Of a stretch of DNA of 64,000 bases, positions 1 to 8,452 are shown in pieces. The notes below the pieces were generated by a model. That model did no database searches and was not told the DNA's origin. It worked only from the letters and a program-made list of their open reading frames with translations. The position numbers and the translations under genes were made by a program. The DNA comes from Acidobacteriota bacterium (lineage in GTDB: Bacteria > Acidobacteriota > Terriglobia > Bryobacterales > UBA6623), in assembly GCA_016125275.1 (NCBI GenBank), contig WGMB01000015.1, positions 1 through 64,000 on the forward strand, written 5' to 3'. Position 1 is the stretch's first letter, and each line of letters starts with the position of its first letter.

Positions 1-774
1 GCTTGAGCACGCGGTGCATTCGCTCGTGTCGCCCGTTCTGCTCCGGATGGCCCGGCTCGATGCGTTCCGGCAAAATGCCCAGCCGCAACCACCACACGCT
101 CAACCGGCTCAGGCCTCCGACGCCGGTCGCAGCAAACGGCGCTCCGTTGTCCGAACGCATCCGCAGCGGCAGCCCGTATTCGCGGAACGCCGCCTCCAGC
201 AGGGGTTTGACGTGGTCTGTGTCGCCTCTGTCCAGCGCCTGGCAGCGCAGCAGGTAGCGCGTGTGGGAGTCGCTGAGCGTCAACGGATCGCAGCGTCGGC
301 CGTCGCCGGTGAGAAACCAGCCCTTGAAGTCGATCGCCCAGGTCTGGTTGGCCGCGGCGGGATGGACGAGCGGATTGGAGGGACTTGCGCGCCGCCGGCG
401 CTTGGCGGGACGCGTCAGGCCACAGCGTTGCAGGACGGCGCCGATGGCGGAGGCCGACGGCCAGTTGCGTTCGGGGCGTTCGCGATCGAGCCAGGCCCGG
501 ATTTTGCGCTCGCCCCAGCGCGGATAGCGGGCGCGGACGTCGACGATGGCGTCGACCGTCGGCCGGTCGATGGCGCGCGGCTGGTTGAGCGGCGCGCGGG
601 AGCGGTCGGCGAGACCACCGACCCCGTGAAGCTCATACTCGCGGAGCCACTTGTAGGCGGTCTTGCGACTGACGCCGTAGCGTTGGCAGATCTCGCTGCG
701 AGATCGCAGCCCGGCCTCGAATCTTGGATCAATTGCAGTCGTTGGTCTTGCACACGAGTCTCCTTCCAGCCCAA
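1..774 (-). pseudogene. IS481-family transposase, apparently frameshifted near 724-730
   Basis: The N-terminal piece LGWKETRVQDQRLQLIQ is in one frame (possible TTG start at 774). The HTH/integrase continuation is in another frame from ~730 down to the window edge. Confidence 0.7.
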
Positions 775-862
775 GGTCCTCCCTCCTCGCTCACGCGGAA
801 GAGCTTCTCTCGATCTGTTACCCATGTGCTTGGGTTGTTCTGTTACCTATCTGCTCGGGTCG
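1..862 (-). mobile_element. IS481-like insertion sequence, partial (truncated by left window edge)
   Basis: Minus strand reads RFEAGLRSRSEICQRYGVSRKTAYKWLREYELHGVGGLADRSRAP...SDNGAPF...EPGHPEQNGRHERMHRVLK (HTH plus DDE integrase core). Two imperfect ~20-bp direct repeats, CTGTTACCCATGTGCTTGGG (815-834) and CTGTTACCTATCTGCTCGGG (840-859), lie beyond the N-terminus and look like terminal binding sites. Confidence 0.8.
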
Positions 863-1126
863 TACCCCGCGACGGCCCAGGGCGCTCCCCTGGGCCGTTT
901 CGCTTTTCCCCCCACTCCTCCGCGCCCCGTCCTGGGCAGAAACTTCTTTCCCCGGTACCTTCTACCGGCTCATTTCCTCGATACAACTTTCGCAAATTAG
1001 CAAAACTCCCGGATTCTCAAGCATTTATTGCGTTCGGACCGACACTTGCAACACCACGGTCGTGAAGCAGTAGGTAACGACCCCGGGCGGTGGACGCCCA
1101 GCCGTTGGGGGCAAAGGAGAAAGCCC

Positions 1127-1534
1127 ATGACGCTGACTCAAATTGGTCGAAGCGCATCCGAGTCCGAAGGGATCTATCTACGGGAGATCCGCCCCGGAGA
1201 GACCCTCGACATTCGGACCAAGAATCACCTCTATTCCGTCCGTTATCTCGGCTACGGCGCGGCCGAGATCTCCGGCCACTCGCAGATCTGCCCCGAGCCC
1301 GTGCTGGTCAACATCCTGGGCTCGACCTGGGGCGGCAGCGCCCTCAAGACCGGCTTTCTGGGAGTCGGGCTCTGCCTCGAATTCCAGCACCCGGGCGAGC
1401 AGACAGTCACGCGGACAAGCCCCATCCAGGCGATCATTCGCCAGGCGTCGGAATCGGCCTCGCCGACGTTAGGACCCAGCCGCGACCTCAGCCCGAACCT
1501 CGCGGCGTCGCATTCCCCCAACCCCGGGACGTGA
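1127..1534 (+). CDS. hypothetical protein
   Basis: ORF with ATG at 1127 preceded by an AAAGGAGAAAG RBS; MTLTQIGRSASESEGIYLREIRPGETLDIRTKNHLYSVRYLG... Confidence 0.6.
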   Translation: MTLTQIGRSASESEGIYLREIRPGETLDIRTKNHLYSVRYLGYGAAEISGHSQICPEPVLVNILGSTWGGSALKTGFLGVGLCLEFQHPGEQTVTRTSPIQAIIRQASESASPTLGPSRDLSPNLAASHSPNPGT

Positions 1535-1570
1535 CACCGCGGCGCGGGGCGGCGACAATGGTTTGTTCGG

Positions 1571-2035
1571 ATGTTCGTCGCCGCCCCATGGACGCGAGGC
1601 CTGCTGGCCGCGGCTCTCGCCGTGACCCTGCTGGCCGGGCCGCTGGCCCCGGGTCTGCTCGCCCTCTCCGGCGGCTCTGCGTCCATCTGCTCCATGCACG
1701 GCCAGGGCTGCACCTGCCCCGAAATGTGCAAGCGCGGGGCGAAGCACGAGTCCGACGGTCACCGCACCGCTCCGGCCGCGGCCCACGGCCCTGCCTGCCA
1801 CCGTCAAGCCGCTCCCGCCCAGGAGCCTGAGCCAAAGCCCGCCTGCAAAATGAACCAGTGCGGACGTCAGGACCCTGAGCTCGCCCTCTCATCCGACCCG
1901 GCCGAACCGGCCGCCGCTTGGCACGATCCGTTGTGGCGCTCTCCGGCGCTGTCTACCGCGCCGATCCCTGACGTCCTTCACGCGCCCGGCGCCGAGCGCG
2001 TTCCGCCCGCCCCTCCGCCTCGACTCTTCTCCTAG
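1571..2035 (+). CDS. Cys/His-rich secreted hypothetical protein
   Basis: N-terminal hydrophobic segment followed by SICSMHGQGCTCPEMCKRGAKHESDGH...CHRQ...CKMNQCGRQ. Confidence 0.6.
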   Translation: MFVAAPWTRGLLAAALAVTLLAGPLAPGLLALSGGSASICSMHGQGCTCPEMCKRGAKHESDGHRTAPAAAHGPACHRQAAPAQEPEPKPACKMNQCGRQDPELALSSDPAEPAAAWHDPLWRSPALSTAPIPDVLHAPGAERVPPAPPPRLFS

Positions 2036-2158
2036 CGATCCCGCGTTCCGCCGCCGCTCCGCGCCTCCATGTAGTCTCGGTCCGGCGTGCGTCGCTGTGG
2101 GGCTCGCCGCTCTGCCGGCGGGCCGATGGCTGATGGACTGGATTCGAGGAAACAACCC

Positions 2159-5140
2159 ATGCTCTGGATTCGAACCGGGCTGTCGAGTGGTCTGCTGACC
2201 TTCGCGATAGCCCTGTGGGCCTGCGCTCCCGCGCCCGCCCAAAACATCAAGGCCGCCCTGTCGGGCCTCGTGCTCGACCCTCAAGGCAAGGCGGTCGCCG
2301 GCGCCGATGTCGCCATCCGCAGCCAAGAGCGCGAGACCGAGTGGCATACCAGGACCTCCGAGACCGGACGCTTCCACCAACCGGCGCTCGACCCCGGCGC
2401 CTACGTCGTCGAGGTCGTCGCCGAAGGCTTCCGCGCCTATCGCACCGAGCCGATCCCGCTCCGCATCGGAGAGACCCCCGACCTGCGCGTTCAGCTCGAG
2501 GTCGGCGATGTCTCCACCGAAATCGAGGTGACGGCCGACATCACAGCCCTGCAGGATGACGACGCCAAGCGCGGCCGCACCTTCGATCAGCGCGAGATGA
2601 ACGACCTGCCCGTCGCCGGCAACGGCTTTTCGGGCCGCAACTTCTACTCCCAGGCGCTCACCACCCCCGGCGTCGCCTTCTCGGAGCTGGCGCATCGGCC
2701 CTTCGCCGTCAACGGGCAGCGCCCACGCAACAACAACTACATGATCGACTCCATCCAGGTGAACGACCCCACCACGGGCTTCATCGCCGGCCGCGGCCGG
2801 ACCGAGCAGGTGGTCAGCCAAGAGGCCATCGCCGGCATGGAAGTCATCACCCACAACTTCAAGGCCGAGTACGGCCGCAACTCCGGCTCCGTCGTCAGCC
2901 TGGTCAGCAAGGCCGGCTCCAACGACTTCCACGGCAGCGCCTACTGGTATCACGTCAACCGGGCCCTCGGCGCGCGCCAGTTCTTCGAGGTCGAAAAGGC
3001 CAAGAACCGCAACAACCTGGCCGGCTTCACCCTCGGCGGGCCGATCCAGAAGAACCGTACGTTCTTCTTCGGCAACTTCGAGACCAACAAGGAGCGCGGC
3101 GAAGCCATCTCGAACTTCCGCACGCTCACCGCCGACGAGCGCGCCCGCGCCAACCCGCTGGTCAAGCCCTTGGTCGACCTCTACCCGGTGTCGCCCAACG
3201 GCTCCCGCATCTTCGCCATGGGCGTGCCGTCCCCGTCGGACCAGTACACCTACCTGTTCCGGCTCGATACCGCGCTGACGGACAAGCAGTCGCTGATGAT
3301 CCGCAACAACTTCACGGACAACGCCAGCGACATCCAGAACCTCGCCGGCTTCGTCGGGCATAGGGTCAAGACCAAGCGCCGCACGCAGTCGATCACCGCC
3401 CATCACACCTACGCCCCCACGCCGACGGTGGTCAACGAGCTGCGCGCCGGCTACATGCGCTTCGGCCAGTTCGACGACTTCATCGAGCCCTTGGCGATCG
3501 GCGACCCGTCGGTCAACGGCGAGATCGGCTTCATGATCATTCCCGGGCTCAGCCCCGCCGGAACCATCAGCTTCATGGGCGCCCAGTTGGCCGTCAACGT
3601 CTACTCGCTCAGCAACGACCTGTCGTTCACCCGCGGACGCCACACCTTCAAGGTCGGCTCCTCGGCCCGCCAGTCGCGCGCCGACGGCGGACGTGTCAAC
3701 AACGCCTTCGCCGGGACTATCTTCTTCCCGTCCATCGGCTCCTTCCTCGCCGCCCAGCCGCTCAGCTACACCAAGCTCGAGGGCAACCCCTTGATCGGCC
3801 TGCGCCGCTGGGAGTGGGACGCCTACGCCCAGGACGACTGGCGCATCAGCCCGTCGCTCACGGTCAACCTCGGCCTGCGTTACGAGCTCTACACCTCGCC
3901 CACCGAGATGCACGACCGCATCCCGGCCGACGTGCGCTATCCCACCGACAAGAACAACTTCGCCCCGCGCATCGGCCTGGCCTGGAACGCCCTCGACAAG
4001 ACCGTCGTCCGCGCCGGCTACGGGCTGTTCTACAACGCCGCCGAGATGGACTTCATCGGGCTGACGCGCTTCAACCCGCCCAACATCCGCACCCTGGCCG
4101 CCTTCCGGCCCCAGATGCCCAACCTGCTGGGCCGCGCCAGCGAGCAGTTACCCTCCGGCCTGGTCTACCCCTCGGCCGACTCGCGCACCTCCTACGCCCA
4201 GCACTTCAACCTCACCGTCGAACGCCAGCTCGGCAACCCCGGCTCCACGCTCTCGGTGGGCTACGTCGGCACGGTGGGTTCCAAGCTCTCGCGCACCCGC
4301 CTGCCCAACGGCGGCGAGGACCAGGCGCAGGAGTTGCGGCCCGATCCGTCGGTCGGCTTGGTCAGCCGGCTGGAAACTTCCGCCGTCTCCAACTACCATG
4401 CGCTGCAGATCGGTTTGACCCAGCGGCTCAAGGACTTGACCTTCCGCACGGCCTACACTTGGTCCAAGTTCATCGACGATGTCTCCGAGCTCACCACCGG
4501 CAATACCCAGCCCGACCGGGGCATCATCCCCATCAACGAGCGCAACCTGAACCTCGACCACGCCGTGTCGGACTTCAACACCCCGCAAATGCTCACCTTC
4601 TCCACGCTCTGGCGGCTGCCCTGGATGCGCTCCCACCGCTGGCTCGGCGGCTGGGCGGTCTCCGGCATCACGACCCTGCAATCGGGCGCGCCGTTCACGC
4701 TGTTCAGCGGAACCGACAACGGCAACGGCTCGGACAACAACCGCGTCCACGCCATCGACGGCTCCCTGCTGCGCACCACGGACGCCGCGCAGGCCGTCAC
4801 CGTGGTCGGCGGCCTGCCCACGGCCGTCGCGATCACCCCCACCGCGGGAACGCTCGGCACCCTGAGCCGCAACAGCGAGCGCGGCGATCGCCTCTTCAAC
4901 TGGAACGCCGCCGTGCACAAGGACTTCGCGGTCACCGAAAAGGTCAACGCCCAACTCCGCGTCGAGGCCTTCAACCTGTTCAACACCACCAACTTCAACG
5001 CCGCCTCCATGGACAACGTGCTCAGCGTGGAGCGTGACGCGACCAGCGGCCTGCCCACCGGGTACAACCCAAACTTCGGCCGCTACACCGAGGCCTTCAA
5101 CCCGCGCAGCATCCAGTTGGCGCTGCGCTTCGTCTTCTGA
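2159..5140 (+). CDS. TonB-dependent receptor with carboxypeptidase-regulatory-like N-terminal domain (Oar-like)
   Basis: Signal peptide; LSGLVLDPQGKAVAGADVAIRS...; plug and barrel motifs; C-terminal ...RSIQLALRFVF. Confidence 0.93.
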   Translation: MLWIRTGLSSGLLTFAIALWACAPAPAQNIKAALSGLVLDPQGKAVAGADVAIRSQERETEWHTRTSETGRFHQPALDPGAYVVEVVAEGFRAYRTEPIPLRIGETPDLRVQLEVGDVSTEIEVTADITALQDDDAKRGRTFDQREMNDLPVAGNGFSGRNFYSQALTTPGVAFSELAHRPFAVNGQRPRNNNYMIDSIQVNDPTTGFIAGRGRTEQVVSQEAIAGMEVITHNFKAEYGRNSGSVVSLVSKAGSNDFHGSAYWYHVNRALGARQFFEVEKAKNRNNLAGFTLGGPIQKNRTFFFGNFETNKERGEAISNFRTLTADERARANPLVKPLVDLYPVSPNGSRIFAMGVPSPSDQYTYLFRLDTALTDKQSLMIRNNFTDNASDIQNLAGFVGHRVKTKRRTQSITAHHTYAPTPTVVNELRAGYMRFGQFDDFIEPLAIGDPSVNGEIGFMIIPGLSPAGTISFMGAQLAVNVYSLSNDLSFTRGRHTFKVGSSARQSRADGGRVNNAFAGTIFFPSIGSFLAAQPLSYTKLEGNPLIGLRRWEWDAYAQDDWRISPSLTVNLGLRYELYTSPTEMHDRIPADVRYPTDKNNFAPRIGLAWNALDKTVVRAGYGLFYNAAEMDFIGLTRFNPPNIRTLAAFRPQMPNLLGRASEQLPSGLVYPSADSRTSYAQHFNLTVERQLGNPGSTLSVGYVGTVGSKLSRTRLPNGGEDQAQELRPDPSVGLVSRLETSAVSNYHALQIGLTQRLKDLTFRTAYTWSKFIDDVSELTTGNTQPDRGIIPINERNLNLDHAVSDFNTPQMLTFSTLWRLPWMRSHRWLGGWAVSGITTLQSGAPFTLFSGTDNGNGSDNNRVHAIDGSLLRTTDAAQAVTVVGGLPTAVAITPTAGTLGTLSRNSERGDRLFNWNAAVHKDFAVTEKVNAQLRVEAFNLFNTTNFNAASMDNVLSVERDATSGLPTGYNPNFGRYTEAFNPRSIQLALRFVF

Positions 5141-5157
5141 TGAGGAGTAGAGAGTCC

Positions 5158-6438
5158 ATGAAGCGCAGAAAGTTCCTCTTCGCCGCCGCGGCTCCTCTAG
5201 CCGCTTCGCCGCTGTCGGCCGCCGCCCGCAACGAGCCCGCCCAGGGCCCCGCGTATCACTTCGAGCCGGAGCCCTCGGCGCCGCTGGCGCACTACGGCAA
5301 GCCCACTCGCGACGGCAAGCTCGCCCTGCGGGCCTCCGGAGCGGTCTACTTGCTGGCCGTCTCCGGCGGCCACGCCGGCTCGAGCCTCGGCATGTCCACC
5401 TCCAGCGACGGCGGCGACTCCTTCGCCCCGCCCACGCCCATCAGCCCTGAAGGCGCCGCCGTCAGCTCCCACGGCGAGAACTCCCCGAGCTTCGGCTTCA
5501 GCCCCGGCATCGAGGCCTACGCCCTGTGGGAACGCAGCGCCGGCGGCGAGCTCGGCACAGAGCTCCTGCTGTCCCGCTCGCCCGCGTTCGGCCACGTGTG
5601 GGAGGAGCCGGTGCGCGTGACCGACAAGTCCGAGCCCTCCACCAACGCCTTCTCGTCCCTCGGCGTCTCGCCCCGCGGCGAAGCCTACGCCGTTTGGCTC
5701 GACGGACGCGACCGCGCCAAGTGTCCCCCGGGAACCTCCTCGGTCTACCTGGGCAAATCCTCCGACGGCGGCAAGACCGTCCAGCCGAACGTCGCCGTGG
5801 CGCACGGCGTCTGCCCCTGCTGCCGGCCCTCCATCGCCTTCGGCTCCGGCGGCAAGGTGCACGTCTCCTGGCGCCAGGTCTTCCCCGGCAGCATCCGCGA
5901 CATCGGCGTCGCCACCTCCACTGACGGCGGCAAGACCTTCTCCGAGCCCGTCCGCGTGGCCGCCGACAACTGGAAGATCGACGGCTGCCCGCACTCCGGC
6001 GCCTCCATGGTGGTCAAGGGCGACCGCCTCTGGATCGGTTGGTACTCCGACGGAGAAGGCTCCAACTCCGGCGTCCGGCTGAGCTACTCCGATGACGGCG
6101 GCCTCAGCTTCGCGCCCGCCAAGATCGTCTCCGCCGAGATCCTCGACGCCAACCACCCCGATCTGACCGTAGCCGACGACGGCCGCGTGCTGATGGTGTT
6201 CAAAGGGCGCGCGGCGGGGCAGCAGGACGGCTGGGCGCCGTCCGGAGCCTGGGTCCTGGAAGCCTTCGACGACGGCTCGACCACCAAGCCGCAGCTCGTC
6301 CCCGGCCACCAGTCGTCGATCTCCTACCCGCGCATCGTCGGCGGAACCTTGGGCCGAGTCTTCGTGGCTTGGACCGAAAAGGGCGAGAAGGGCCAAACCC
6401 AGATCCGCCTGAGCCGGGGCCGCCGCCAGTCGGCCTGA
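5158..6438 (+). CDS. Sialidase-like/BNR-repeat protein, twin-arginine leader
   Basis: MKRRKFLFAAAAPLAAS leader; repeated Asp-box-like S-x-D-x-G-x-S/T-F (SSDGGDSF, STDGGKTF, SDDGGLSF). Confidence 0.82.
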   Translation: MKRRKFLFAAAAPLAASPLSAAARNEPAQGPAYHFEPEPSAPLAHYGKPTRDGKLALRASGAVYLLAVSGGHAGSSLGMSTSSDGGDSFAPPTPISPEGAAVSSHGENSPSFGFSPGIEAYALWERSAGGELGTELLLSRSPAFGHVWEEPVRVTDKSEPSTNAFSSLGVSPRGEAYAVWLDGRDRAKCPPGTSSVYLGKSSDGGKTVQPNVAVAHGVCPCCRPSIAFGSGGKVHVSWRQVFPGSIRDIGVATSTDGGKTFSEPVRVAADNWKIDGCPHSGASMVVKGDRLWIGWYSDGEGSNSGVRLSYSDDGGLSFAPAKIVSAEILDANHPDLTVADDGRVLMVFKGRAAGQQDGWAPSGAWVLEAFDDGSTTKPQLVPGHQSSISYPRIVGGTLGRVFVAWTEKGEKGQTQIRLSRGRRQSA

Positions 6439-6459
6439 CCACGGCCGACGGCCAAAAAC

Positions 6460-6500
6460 AAGGGCGGCGCGAGGTCCGAGACCTTGTGCCGCCCTTCTTC
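6460..6500. terminator. Hairpin, possibly a bidirectional terminator
   Basis: AAGGGCGGCGCGAGGT-CCGAG-ACCTTGTGCCGCCCTT long stem directly after the sialidase-like gene; no strong T tract. Confidence 0.5.
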
Positions 6501-6516
6501 GGTCAGCCAGCCTCAG

Positions 6517-6554
6517 GCCAGCAAATCCTTCACCACCCGCGCCTCGTTGGTCGG
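6517..6554. repeat. 38-bp direct repeat, copy A
   Basis: GCCAGCAAATCCTTCACCACCCGCGCCTCGTTGGTCGG, identical to 6988-7025. Confidence 0.95.
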
Positions 6555-6630
6555 GCTACGGCCGGTGGTTACGGCGCGGCTGTTCCTCATCACAATCCAC
6601 GCAACTGCTGGCAGGCCTGCCGACGACTGG

Positions 6631-6960
6631 TCACTGCCCCGCGAAGTCCCCATGCGCGGCCAAGCCGTGGTAAGGGAACAGCTCTGACCAGTGCGGGACG
6701 TGGTCGGCGAGCTTCCAGATCCTCCCACACGCCCCGCACTTGTAGTGGTAATTGCGATCAAATATCACGGCTGACAGTCCCTTTCCGCAACATTCGCAGA
6801 TCAGATCGGGAAGCTGCTCCCATCTGACGTACGAACTCTCTTCGAAGCACTTCAAACAGTTGCTCGATACCATCCCGCCCTCACGGCTCCGCACCAGAAG
6901 AGCTTTCGCCCCACAACATGGCGAAGGATCCTTGCTGAACAGGAATCGCGGTGCTCGCAT
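6631..6960 (-). CDS. Zinc-ribbon-like small protein (109 aa)
   Basis: MRAPRFLFSKDPSPCCGAKALLVRSREGGMVSSNCLKCFEESSYVRWEQLPDLICECCGKGLSAVIFDRNYHYKCGACGRIWKL...; paired CC/CxxC knuckles. Confidence 0.65.
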   Translation of the reverse strand: MRAPRFLFSKDPSPCCGAKALLVRSREGGMVSSNCLKCFEESSYVRWEQLPDLICECCGKGLSAVIFDRNYHYKCGACGRIWKLADHVPHWSELFPYHGLAAHGDFAGQ

Positions 6961-6983
6961 CGATGCCCTCAAAAGCTTATTCG

Positions 6984-8435
6984 CTACGCCAGCAAATCCT
7001 TCACCACCCGCGCCTCGTTGGTCGGCCCGATCAGCCGCTGGTCCAGCCCCTGGTAGGCGTAGCTCAGCTTGTAGGGGTCCAGCCCCAACTGGTGCAATAT
7101 CGTCGCCTGCAGGTCCCGCGGCGTCAGCTTGTTCTCCACCACGTAGTAGCCGATGTCGTCGGTCGCGCCGTAGTTCAGCCCCGGCTTGATCCCGCCGCCG
7201 GCCATCCACATCGTGAAGGCGTGCGGATGGTGGTCCCGCCCCACGTACTCGGTGTACTTGCCGCCGCGGTTCTCGCGCATCGGCGTCCGGCCGAACTCCC
7301 CGCCCCACACGATGATCGTCTGGTCCAGCAACCCGCGCTGCTTCAAGTCCTGAATCAGCGCCGTCATCGGGCGGTCCACGCTGCGCGCCTTGTTCGGCAG
7401 GTCATAGCGGATGTCTTCCCGCCGCGACGAGCCGTGGTGGTCCCAGCCCCAGTGGTAGAGTTGCACGAACCGCACGCCGTTCTCCACCAGCCGCCGCGCC
7501 AGCAAGCAGTTGTTGGCGAACGACACCTGCCCCGGCTCGGTGCCGTACAGCGTATGGGTGGCATCGGACTCCTTGGAGATGTCCATCACCTCCGGCGCCG
7601 CGATCTGCATCCGGTAGGCCAGCTCGTACTGCGCGATCCGCGCCTCCGTCTCCGGGTCGCCGAAGCGCTCCTCCTGCATCCGGTTCAGGTCGCCGATCGC
7701 GTCCAGCGTCTTACGCCGCAACGTGCGGCTCATCCCTTCCGGGTCGCTCAGGTACAGCACCGGGTCGCCCTGCGTGCGGCACTGCACGCCTTGGTACACC
7801 GACGGCAAAAAGCCCGAACCCCACAAGCTCTTGCCCGCGCTCGGCGTGGAGTTGCCGCTCACCAGCACCACAAAGCCCGGCAGATCCTGGTTCTCCGTGC
7901 CCAGCCCGTACGTCGCCCACGAACCCATCGAGGCATAGCCCAGCCGCGGATTGCCCGTGTGCAGGTAGAGCTGCGCCGGAGCGTGGTTGAACTGGTCCGT
8001 CGTCATCGACCGGATCACCGCCGCCTCGTCGACCACCGTCGAAAAGTGCGGCAGCAGCTCGCTCACCGCCGTGCCCGCCTGGCCGTGCTTCTTGAACTGG
8101 TACGGCGTACCCAGCAGCTTCGGCACGCCCTTGATGAAGGCGAACCGCTTGCCCTCCAGCAACTCCTGCGGACAGTCCTGCCCGTCGTACTTCTGCAACG
8201 TCGGCTTCGGGTCCCACAGCTCGAGCTGCGTCGGGCTGCCGGCCATGTGCAGATAGATCACCGCCTTGGCCTTGGGGTCGAAGTGCGGCTGCTTGGGCGC
8301 CAGCGGATTCTCCGCCGAAGCCTTCGGCGCGGCCCCGGCCGCCTCGGCCAAGAACATCCCCGCCAGCCCCATCTGGCACTTCTCCAAAAAGTGCCGGCGG
8401 GTCGTATGACGAGCTTGGAGGAATCGGTCCAGCAT
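6984..8435 (-). CDS. DUF1501 domain-containing protein
   Basis: MLDRFLQARHTTRRHFLEKCQMGLAGMFLAEAAGA (TAT-like); ...AVIYLHMAGSPTQLELWDPKP...WGGEFGRTPM...GRDHHPHAFTMWMAGGGIKPG. Confidence 0.93.
   Translation of the reverse strand: MLDRFLQARHTTRRHFLEKCQMGLAGMFLAEAAGAAPKASAENPLAPKQPHFDPKAKAVIYLHMAGSPTQLELWDPKPTLQKYDGQDCPQELLEGKRFAFIKGVPKLLGTPYQFKKHGQAGTAVSELLPHFSTVVDEAAVIRSMTTDQFNHAPAQLYLHTGNPRLGYASMGSWATYGLGTENQDLPGFVVLVSGNSTPSAGKSLWGSGFLPSVYQGVQCRTQGDPVLYLSDPEGMSRTLRRKTLDAIGDLNRMQEERFGDPETEARIAQYELAYRMQIAAPEVMDISKESDATHTLYGTEPGQVSFANNCLLARRLVENGVRFVQLYHWGWDHHGSSRREDIRYDLPNKARSVDRPMTALIQDLKQRGLLDQTIIVWGGEFGRTPMRENRGGKYTEYVGRDHHPHAFTMWMAGGGIKPGLNYGATDDIGYYVVENKLTPRDLQATILHQLGLDPYKLSYAYQGLDQRLIGPTNEARVVKDLLA
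6988..7025. repeat. 38-bp direct repeat, copy B (3' end of DUF1501 gene)
   Basis: Identical to 6517-6554; encodes the PTNEARVVKDLLA C-terminus. Confidence 0.95.
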
Positions 8436-8452
8436 CTCTCTCTCCGGGTCCC

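Noticed and set aside
1-774. Programmed -1 frameshift in the transposase
   Set aside because: No convincing slippery heptamer at 724-730; a plain indel is simpler.
1028-1126. Riboswitch upstream of the 1127 ORF (GGGCGGTGGACGCCC hairpin)
   Set aside because: Only one short hairpin; no match to a known aptamer core could be recognised by eye.
1889-3913. 674-aa minus-strand ORF antisense to the TonB receptor
   Set aside because: Asp/Gly/Val-rich antisense frame typical of high-GC codon bias; the plus-strand ORF has clear domain motifs. Same reasoning for the antisense ORFs at 8585-10981 (+), 14014-15759 (+), 15702-17822 (-) and 30136-32919 (+).
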